Assembly (NCBI RefSeq): GCF_000717995.1
Contig: NZ_JODM01000063.1
Span: forward strand, 1-11,019
Direction of reading: 5' to 3'
DNA: 11,019 nucleotides
From: Streptomyces violaceorubidus
Lineage (GTDB): Bacteria; Actinomycetota; Actinomycetes; Streptomycetales; Streptomycetaceae
The stretch's first letter is position 1. Each line of letters starts with the position of its first letter. The translations under genes were made by a program, and so were the position numbers. Shown one piece after another: positions 1 through 5,643 of this stretch. A model generated the notes under the pieces. The model saw only the letters and a list, made by a program, of their open reading frames with translations, was not told the origin of the DNA and searched no databases.

Positions 1-108
1 GTAAGCCAGGTGACTCTGATAGGCAAGATCCTCATTGGCCTGCGGCATACGCTCACCCATGACCATAAAAAAGAGAGCATTCGCCCAGTCAGGCACCTCA
101 ATCGCCAT
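1..108 (-). CDS. N-terminal part of a type VII secretion-associated-like protein (gene runs off the left edge)
   Basis: An uninterrupted 36-codon reading frame starts at an ATG (complement of 106-108) and runs off the window at position 1. The peptide starts MAIEVPDWANALFFMVMGER and continues with a MPQANEDL motif. The pattern of an acidic/proline start, a tryptophan at residue 8, a hydrophobic stretch, then a 'GE..P...ED' motif recalls the N-termini of Streptomyces WXG100/PPE-like type VII secretion substrates and polymorphic toxins. A purine-rich GGGGGAG lies about 12 nt upstream of the ATG, a long spacing. GC is about 53% by hand count (57/108), well below the neighbouring genes, which suits a recently acquired toxin-type gene. 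The family assignment is from memory of family style and is tentative. An unrelated cytoplasmic protein is possible. Confidence 0.45.
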   Translation of the reverse strand, partial: MAIEVPDWANALFFMVMGERMPQANEDLAYQSHLAY

Positions 109-429
109 GACGGCTCAGCACTCCCCCGACGCCGCTCGTGGTGTTGCAAAACGCCCGGCAAGCAACACTCCGGACTCCCTGGGCCCCACCGAAGACGAGG
201 CCGGAAAGTGGATTGTCCTCCCTACCCCCATGGCGACCGGTGACATGGTCACGGAGCTCAGCCTGCTCAGCGCCGTACACACGTAACTACCGTTCGCCCC
301 TCCACCGGCACCGCCACCCTGCCTCGAACACCCTCGGACGAAGGGTGTCGCCCCAGGCAAAGGCAGCCTTGCCCCAGCGACCTGGCAGTCGTTGGCACTC
401 CCACCTCATCTGCACCACGAAATCCGACC
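109..429. other. Intergenic stretch with no recognised gene
   Basis: This stretch separates the minus-strand partial gene from the transposase remnant. Open frames exist on both strands, but their peptides are rich in R, P, S and H in the way GC-rich noncoding DNA translates. None has a convincing ribosome site or a recognisable domain. It probably holds the promoter of the minus-strand gene and the eroded upstream part of the IS remnant, but I could not fix either. Confidence 0.5.
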
Positions 430-705
430 GTGCGCAGTTCACACGACGCCACGGCCGGCCGCAACGAAGGCATCGCCGTCTGCTTCCGGCACTTCCCCGA
501 CATCGAAGTCCTCCTGGACGACGGCTACCCCGGCCTGAGCCGCGACCACCGTGGCCAAGCCAACTCACCGCCCAGAGAACCGCGGCCGTGAGCATGGCCC
601 GGCAGAGTCGAGCAGTGGGAACGGGACCGCCACGGGCACTCGTCCGACCGCATCACCGTCGAACATGCCCCTTGCCGATCACAAACGCTGGAAGCACCTT
701 CTGCT
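430..705 (+). pseudogene. Degraded IS5-like (DDE) transposase C-terminal remnant
   Basis: One frame from 430 reads with transposase character: SHDATAGRNEGIAV, then a segment with VLLDDGYPGLSRDHRGQA, which resembles the 'LLDDGYLGL..DHRGQA' block of Streptomyces IS5-type DDE transposases. An in-frame TGA at 589-591 interrupts it. The same frame resumes with VEQWERDRHGHSSDRITVEH, matching the 'RHAHSS.RITVEHA' block that holds the final catalytic Glu region. A +1 shift near 670 is needed to continue into LADHKRWKHL. No start codon, N-terminal domain or terminal repeats could be found. The remnant is broken by a stop and a frameshift and cannot make an active enzyme. The family placement rests on recalled motifs. 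Confidence 0.55.
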
Positions 706-1063
706 CCCGCTTCCGGCTCGGTGTCGGCGAACCCCTCCGCGCCACTTCCCGGGACGACCGGCAAGAAGGCTCCAACCGCAGTGCCGTGCCGTGCGGCTCG
801 GGGATGTGCGGATGGTTCCTGAGCACGCCGGGACCGCAGACGGGCGCGTTTCCTTCGTAACCACGACAGCGGTCGCGGTCAGGTAGGGACTTCGGGTGTC
901 CCGTATTCAGGTGTGACCGTGGGGTCGGGTGCAGGGAGTGTGAGTGAGCGACATATGTCGCCCAGTCGTACGTGATGTATGTCGCAACGGATTGTCACAG
1001 CAAGGTGTTTCCTTCTTAACCGGCGGAAGGTTGAGTGACGGCTGTTCGTAACCTTCACCGCAT
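706..1063. other. Intergenic region upstream of the secreted protease
   Basis: No gene is recognised here. The left half looks like further decayed IS or neighbouring DNA. The right half, from about 900, is the likely promoter region of the protease. It holds the tandem palindrome described separately and a TTGTCA hexamer at 992-997 that could be a -35 box. The sequence about 17 bp further on (around CTTAAC, 1015-1020) is a poor -10. The transcription start is not defined. Confidence 0.4.
948..985. promoter_or_regulatory. Putative tandem operator upstream of the S8 protease
   Basis: GCGACATATGTCGC at 948-961 is a perfect 14-bp palindrome. A second, imperfect copy (11 of 14 bases the same) lies at 972-985, sharing the whole right half TATGTCGC. 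The copies are in direct register, 24 bp start to start. They end about 90 bp before the protease start codon and just before a possible -35 (TTGTCA, 992). This is what a pair of sites for a dimeric helix-turn-helix regulator looks like. The regulator is unknown and is not encoded in the window. Confidence 0.4.
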
Positions 1064-1075
1064 GGGAGGAGACTC

Positions 1076-4057
1076 GTGGCCACGAGCGCGAGCCTTCGAA
1101 GACGACGCCGAATCGTCACAGCGTCGACAGTCACCGTATTCACCACTTTGTGTGCCGGTTTGGGGAGCGCCGGGTCGGCCACGGCACAGACCGGTGCCCC
1201 CCTGCCTGAGCTGAGGCTGGGGCAGTACAGCCATGACCTGGCCCTCCTCACGGGTGGGGGCGCGCCGCGGTCCGATGCGCAGTCCGAGACCGTCGACGGG
1301 CAGTACGTGGTGCGATTGCGGGAGGCACCCGTCGCCTCGTACACCGGTGGGGTCAAGGGCCTCAAGGCGACCAGGCCGGCGGCCGGGAGCAGGATTCAGG
1401 CGTATTCGGACGCAGCGGAGGGATATCGGCAGCACCTGGGCCAGGCGCAGCGCGACGTGCTTGCCGACTTCGGTGTGCGCTCGCAGCAGACCTACACGAC
1501 GGCCTTCAACGGTTTCTCCGTCAAGCTGACCGGGGCTCAGGCCAGGGAGCTGACGGGGGATTCGCGGGTCGCGGCCGTTACACCTGTCCGTCGGGTCGAA
1601 GCCGACGCCGCGCCCCTGGCCGCGTCAAACGGGCCCCGTGCCGAAGAGGCGGTGGCGCAGAAGTCGGCGCGGTCCACACCCCGGCCGGTACATGGTTCCG
1701 ACGTGGTCATCGGCGTGATCGATTCCGGAATCTGGCCGGAGAGCGCCTCGTTCGCCGCCACGATGCCGCCGCCTGCGGGCTGGCACGGCACCTGCCAGGC
1801 GAATGGGGACTTCCCGGCCTCTGCGTGCAACGGCAAGATCGTCGGAGCGCGGTACTTCGCCGACGGCTGGCTCAGTGCGTACGGTTCGCTTCCCGACGGC
1901 GAGACACTCTCGCCACGCGACATGATCGGACACGGCACCCACACCGCGTCGACCGCGGCCGGTCTGCCCGTCAAGCACGCGATGGTGCTCGGGCAGGACT
2001 ACGGGGCGATCTCCGGGGCGGCACCGGATGCGCGGATCTCCGTCTACAAGGCGCTTTGGGGCGGCTCGGGCACGGACGCCGACATCCTCGCGGCGATCGA
2101 CGCGGCGGTGGCCGACGGCGTCCAGGTGATCAACTACTCGATCGGCTCGTCGATGGGGGACTACCAGCCGAACAGCCCGATCGGGGACGCCTTCCTCAAC
2201 GCCTATCTCGCCGGAATCTTCGTCGCGGCCTCGGCGGGCAACGACGGCATGTCCGGGATGATCAGCAACGCCGAGCCCTGGGTGACCACGGTGGGGGCGT
2301 CTGTCGAGCGGTCCCATGAGGCGACCGTGCGCCTCGGCGACGGCACCCGCATGGTCGGCACGTCGATGGACCGGCTGCCGTCGCTCGGCCGTACCCCGAT
2401 CGTGTTCGCCGACCAGGCCGGTTCGCTCGACGAGGGCGCGCAGTTCTGCCTGTCCGGGAGCCTCGACCCCGCCAAGGTCAAGGGCAGGATCGTCGCGTGC
2501 GACTTCATGGACGCGGATGACGCGGTCGCGGCGGTCAAGGCCGCGGGAGGTGTCGGCGTCGTGCTCTTCCAGTCGACCGGCAACGTGCGGCTCAACGTGA
2601 TCCACGGATTCCCGACCGTCTACCTGTGGAGCGCCGAGCAGGCGGGCAAGCTCTTCAACTACCTCTGGGCGCACCGCAACGACGGGACCGCGTCGCTGTC
2701 GGCGGGCGGGGACGGCAGCAGCCTCGTGGGAGTGCCCAGTGTGGCGGGTCTCTCGTCCTACGGGCCCGACCAGATGCACACCGGGCTGCAGAAGCCCGAC
2801 CTCGTCGCTGACGGGATCGACGTGGTCGCGGCGGTGTCGCCCGCGGCCGGGGGGCGGCTCTTCGACGCGTATTCGGGCACCTCGATGGCGGCTCCGCACG
2901 TGGCGGGCATGGCCGCGGCTCTGCGCGCCGGGCACCCGCAGTGGTCGCCCGGCGCGACCGCCTCGGCACTGCGCACCACGGCCGCCGACACCCGGGGCAC
3001 GACCAGCCCGCTGCGCCAGGGCTCCGGGCTGCCCCGGCCGGCGTCCGCCGACGATCCCGGTCTGGTGATCGAGCCCTCCGCCGCCGAGCTCACCGCGTTC
3101 GCGGCCGCGACAACGCCGGACGGCAAGGAGATCAACCTGCCGTCGATCGCGCTGCGCGAGTACGACGGCACGAAGCAGGTGACGCTCACGCGCCGGCTCA
3201 CCAACGTCGGCACCCGGACCGAGAGGTACACCACGCAGGTCGACGGGCTCGCCGGCATGAAGGTGACCCTCACCCCGCGGACGTTCTCGGTGAAACCCGG
3301 CGCCACCGCGACAGTGACCATCACGCTGGAACGCGGCACCGCCACCTGGGACCGCTACACGACCGGCTCGCTGACCTTCGCCAGCGCCAAGCACCGGGTG
3401 CGCATGACCGTCGCGGGCCGGCCGTGGGGCTTCACACCTCGGCCGTACGACGACACGGGAATAGAGTTCGGCCGCACCGGCGGACAGGGCCAGGGAACCC
3501 TCGAGCCCGGATTCACCGGCCCTCTCACCGGGCGCACCACCGGGTACACGCCGGTGACCTGGACGGACAAGAAACTCACGACCTCCGTCAGCGGCGGCGT
3601 CTTCTCCCCTGCCGGAGTCGGCACCCAAGGCACGAGAATCGTGGTCCCGCCCGGTACGGCAGGACTGATCGTGCAAACGGCCTCGGACGATCCCGGCACC
3701 AACCTCGATCTCTACCTCTACAAGGACGGCAAGCTGATCGACCGGAGCTGGGCATCGTGGCACAGTAACGAACGCAGCGTCCGGTTCTTCCCGGAACCTG
3801 GCACCTACACCGCCTACGCGCACGCCCGAACGGCGGCCTCCCCCAACGTCCCCTACCGGCTCGGGGTGACCGTGATCCCCAAGAACGCCAACCGTCACAA
3901 CACCACACTGACGACACCGTCGAGTGTGCAGCGCGGGGGGTTCTCCCAGGTGACCCTGAACCCGGTCGGCCCGCAGCCGGACGTCGAACAATGGGCGTAC
4001 ACCGAGTTCCGCACCGGACGAACCACCATACCCGGCCTGCTGATCAACTCCCGCTGA
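1076..4057 (+). CDS. Secreted subtilisin-family (S8) serine protease, cucumisin-like domain order, 993 aa
   Basis: This is an exported serine endopeptidase. The GTG start follows GGGAGGAG at 1064-1071. Residues 1-38 form a Sec signal peptide: an arginine run, a hydrophobic core, and ATA-QT near the predicted cleavage. Residues about 74-177 are an inhibitor_I9 propeptide that should fold the enzyme and be removed. The catalytic domain (about 205-635) shows the full triad: Asp216 in VIGVIDSGIWPE, His286 in GHGTHT and Ser603 in GTSMAAPHVAG, with oxyanion Asn389 in ASAGND. A protease-associated (PA) insert occupies about 428-543, between His and Ser. Residues about 665-785 resemble the fibronectin-III-like domain of plant subtilases ('RRLTNVGTRTERY'). 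The tail (about 845-925) looks like a pre-peptidase C-terminal beta domain. The frame is intact, so the protease is probably active. It stands alone with its own upstream operator and downstream terminator. Substrate is unknown; nutrient scavenging or processing of secreted proteins is a guess. Confidence 0.93.
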   Translation: MATSASLRRRRRIVTASTVTVFTTLCAGLGSAGSATAQTGAPLPELRLGQYSHDLALLTGGGAPRSDAQSETVDGQYVVRLREAPVASYTGGVKGLKATRPAAGSRIQAYSDAAEGYRQHLGQAQRDVLADFGVRSQQTYTTAFNGFSVKLTGAQARELTGDSRVAAVTPVRRVEADAAPLAASNGPRAEEAVAQKSARSTPRPVHGSDVVIGVIDSGIWPESASFAATMPPPAGWHGTCQANGDFPASACNGKIVGARYFADGWLSAYGSLPDGETLSPRDMIGHGTHTASTAAGLPVKHAMVLGQDYGAISGAAPDARISVYKALWGGSGTDADILAAIDAAVADGVQVINYSIGSSMGDYQPNSPIGDAFLNAYLAGIFVAASAGNDGMSGMISNAEPWVTTVGASVERSHEATVRLGDGTRMVGTSMDRLPSLGRTPIVFADQAGSLDEGAQFCLSGSLDPAKVKGRIVACDFMDADDAVAAVKAAGGVGVVLFQSTGNVRLNVIHGFPTVYLWSAEQAGKLFNYLWAHRNDGTASLSAGGDGSSLVGVPSVAGLSSYGPDQMHTGLQKPDLVADGIDVVAAVSPAAGGRLFDAYSGTSMAAPHVAGMAAALRAGHPQWSPGATASALRTTAADTRGTTSPLRQGSGLPRPASADDPGLVIEPSAAELTAFAAATTPDGKEINLPSIALREYDGTKQVTLTRRLTNVGTRTERYTTQVDGLAGMKVTLTPRTFSVKPGATATVTITLERGTATWDRYTTGSLTFASAKHRVRMTVAGRPWGFTPRPYDDTGIEFGRTGGQGQGTLEPGFTGPLTGRTTGYTPVTWTDKKLTTSVSGGVFSPAGVGTQGTRIVVPPGTAGLIVQTASDDPGTNLDLYLYKDGKLIDRSWASWHSNERSVRFFPEPGTYTAYAHARTAASPNVPYRLGVTVIPKNANRHNTTLTTPSSVQRGGFSQVTLNPVGPQPDVEQWAYTEFRTGRTTIPGLLINSR

Positions 4058-4091
4058 GCCGCCCTCCCCTGGTGACCAGCTCCAAGCCCTA

Positions 4092-4134
4092 GAGACAGGG
4101 GCCGGCCCTCCCGCCCGAGACAGGGGCCGGCCCC
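4092..4134 (+). terminator. Putative repeat/hairpin terminator after the protease
   Basis: The 17-bp unit GAGACAGGGGCCGGCCC occurs twice, at 4092-4108 and 4117-4133, 25 bp apart. Because GGGCCGGCCC is self-complementary, GGGGCCGGCC of the first copy (4098-4107) can pair with GGCCGGCCCC of the second (4123-4132). It starts 35 bp after the protease stop. There is no U-tract, which is usual for Streptomyces terminators. Confidence 0.6.
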
Positions 4135-4381
4135 CACAGCAGGACCACTGCACACCGTTGCCTGCCGACGGCCGGAGACGACGCCGGCCGTGACGTCCAC
4201 GACTCGGCGGCGTGTGCGACTCGGGTACCGCACGCACCACCCGCGGTCGATCCGGCGGCTTCTCGCCTTCGCCGTTCCTGCGCGTACCTTGACAGTTGCT
4301 GATCGCGTTCCGTTCCCATCTGCCAGCCTCGAACGACGAGTTGGAGTGCGCCATGTGTGGCGCGAGGAACGAGGGGGGATC
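4135..4381. promoter_or_regulatory. Region before the orphan signal peptide, with a possible -35 box
   Basis: No gene is seen here. A canonical TTGACA sits at 4289-4294, about 90 bp before the signal-peptide start. No good -10 follows at 17-18 bp; the best is a weak TCCCAT at 19 bp. GAGGGGGG at 4371-4378 is the ribosome site for the 4382 start. The promoter call is weak. Confidence 0.3.
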
Positions 4382-4501
4382 GTGCGCTTGCATGTGCGAT
4401 GTGCGAAGGCCGGCCTCGTGTCCGCTGCCGTTCTGCTGTCCAGTGCCGGGCTGGGCGTGGCGACCGCGACTTCGGCCTCCGCTGCCAGTGGATCTACGTG
4501 A
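4382..4501 (+). pseudogene. Orphan signal peptide: N-terminal stump of a secreted protein
   Basis: A GTG start at 4382 follows the strong purine run GAGGGGGG (4371-4378). It opens a 39-codon frame encoding a textbook Sec signal peptide: a basic start with RLHVRCAK, a hydrophobic core AGLVSAAVLLSSAGLGVA, then TATSASAASGST with small residues for signal peptidase I. The frame ends at TGA 4499-4501 just after the cleavage region, so no mature protein is made. The +1 frame continues with IYVTYRVRPDKTEVASVRW, which could be the lost mature part after a frameshift, but it soon turns into low-quality sequence. The best reading is a small secreted-protein gene inactivated by a frameshift. A tiny secreted peptide or leader is less likely. 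Confidence 0.5.
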
Positions 4502-5091
4502 CGTACCGGGTCCGGCCCGACAAGACGGAGGTAGCGAGTGTCAGGTGGGCGCCTCCTCGTAGGCCGCGTAGCATCCGGCCCGGCGTGAGAAGTCGGTCGC
4601 GGCCATACCAGCGTAAGGTCGCTTGTTTGAATTTGGTGTCACATCGGACACGCCCCGACCGGAGCCCTGTCGGGGTCGCGCCGGGCGTGGTCGGCGTCAT
4701 GGCCCCTGTCCGCCTCCGCGGCGGTGCGACCCGTGCAGGAGCGGAGAGCGTGGTGGGGGACCGGATCAGGTGAGCCCGGCATGCGATATATGGCGTCGCG
4801 CGGGTGGGTCAATATCTGTGCGCGCGGCTTGAGTTTTCATCGGAGCATGCGGGTAGATTCTCTGCCGCAATAAGCAGGGGGCGTTCTTCACCGCCCAGTG
4901 GCTGCTGTGACGTGCTACTGTCGATGTCAGTTGCGGTTGTGGTTGCCGAAAATTAAAGCTCTCCGGTCGGACCCTGTACCCTGGAAGCGCTTTTATATCT
5001 CCGGTCTTTTCCCGGGCGGGGTGATCATTGCGGCGACACGAGGTTCGCGCAGTGCGGATCTCGTATGACTGCCCCGAAGGAGAAATGAAAC
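4502..5091. promoter_or_regulatory. Long upstream region of the cold-shock gene
   Basis: The 590-bp region holds no recognised gene. A 7-bp hairpin at 4653-4675 (CCCCGAC, 9-nt loop, GTCGGGG) may terminate the broken secreted gene. A possible promoter is TTGAGT (4829-4834) with TAGATT (4854-4859) and a rather long 19-bp spacer. It would give a 5' untranslated leader of over 200 nt. The part from about 4930 to 5005 is unusually AT-rich for this DNA, with GAAAATTAAAG near 4949 and TTTTATAT near 4991. Either could be an additional promoter or an unstructured leader segment. Long 5' leaders are common in bacterial cold-shock genes. Which of these is used cannot be settled from sequence. Confidence 0.4.
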
Positions 5092-5295
5092 ATGGCTGCT
5101 GGTACCGTGAAGTGGTTCAACGCGGAAAAGGGCTTCGGCTTCATCGAGCAGGACGGTGGCGGCCCTGATGTGTTCGCCCACTACTCGAACATCTCCGCCC
5201 AGGGCTTCCGCGAGCTGCTGGAAGGCCAGAAGGTGAGCTTCGACATCGCGCAGGGCCAGAAGGGCCCGACGGCCGAGAACATCGTTCCGGCCTGA
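5092..5295 (+). CDS. Cold-shock protein (CspA family), 67 aa
   Basis: This is a single cold-shock domain of the usual length, a small cytoplasmic beta-barrel that binds single-stranded RNA and DNA and melts mRNA structure. It opens [18 protein letters not shown], which holds the WFN strand and RNP1 (KGFGFI, residues 13-18). RNP2 reads DVFAHYS (26-32); many family members have VFVHFS there, and the VFAHYS form is also common. The tail [12 protein letters not shown] is typical of the family. AAGGAG at 5077-5082 sits 9 nt before the ATG. The gene is monocistronic by appearance: a very strong hairpin follows 18 bp after the stop. It lies directly upstream of an RNA helicase gene, and both proteins would act on structured RNA. 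Whether it is cold-induced or constitutive cannot be read from the sequence. Confidence 0.96.
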   Translation: MAAGTVKWFNAEKGFGFIEQDGGGPDVFAHYSNISAQGFRELLEGQKVSFDIAQGQKGPTAENIVPA

Positions 5296-5313
5296 CGCTG
5301 ACTGCCACATACT

Positions 5314-5357
5314 TGTAGCTGGGGCCCGCATCCTTCGGGGTGCGGGCCCCAGCTACA
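5314..5357 (+). terminator. UUCG-capped 20-bp hairpin terminator after the cold-shock gene
   Basis: The arms 5314-5333 and 5338-5357 pair over 20 bp with a single G-U wobble (U5331). They enclose the loop TTCG (5334-5337) closed by C-G, the extra-stable C(UUCG)G tetraloop. The stem core is GGGGCCCGCA. There is no U-tract. It should stop most transcription from the cold-shock gene before the helicase gene. Confidence 0.9.
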
Positions 5358-5643
5358 TGCGTTTCCCGCAGCGATTTCACCTGTGGACGACAACCCGGAC
5401 ATCGTGCGCTTACCGCAAACGGAACGTCCTTCGAGGGTGCAGCCGCATCCTTTCAGCTACAGCGCAGTGGACGCTTCGAATGTCCGAGCCCACAGCGCCC
5501 CCAATCATTCCAGCGCACGCGCCGCACAGATTTTCTGGTGGCCAGATCCGCTGGCAAGGCCCACCGGTCCATTCTTGCGATTCTCCGTGCTGCTCATTGC
5601 TGCGGGAATTCCTTGATAGGTGCCGCATCGAGGAAGGTTCCGC
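5358..5643. promoter_or_regulatory. 286-bp region between the cold-shock terminator and the helicase
   Basis: No gene is supported here. Since a strong terminator precedes it, this region should hold the helicase promoter and leader. Base composition is lower in GC than the genes around it. GGACGCTTCGAATGTCC at 5468-5484 is a near-palindrome centred on TTCGAA. A frame from ATG 5480 ends at TGA 5645-5647, overlapping the helicase start as ATGA, but its codon use does not look coding. The helicase ribosome site is AGGAAGG at 5631-5637. Confidence 0.45.

Noticed and set aside
35..286. A possible small plus-strand gene at the left end (ATG 35 or 107)
   Set aside because: There is no ribosome site, it overlaps the better-supported minus-strand gene start, and no domain is seen.
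138..860. A 240-codon plus-strand open frame in the left region
   Set aside because: The peptide is almost all R, P, S, H and T with no domain. A different frame shows transposase motifs over part of it. It is a GC-driven shadow.
4190..4381. Upstream extension of the signal-peptide frame from ATG 4190
   Set aside because: The added residues are arginine-rich and noncoding in style. The GAGGGGGG site and the signal peptide both point to GTG 4382.
1625..4393. A 922-codon open frame on the minus strand opposite the protease
   Set aside because: It mirrors the GC3-biased protease frame. Its sequence is G/R/V/D-rich without domains or ribosome site, while the plus-strand frame has a full catalytic triad.
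5620..5643. Upstream GTG start for the helicase
   Set aside because: It lies before the ribosome site AGGAAGG (5631-5637), which is correctly spaced for ATG 5644 and would be inside the coding region.
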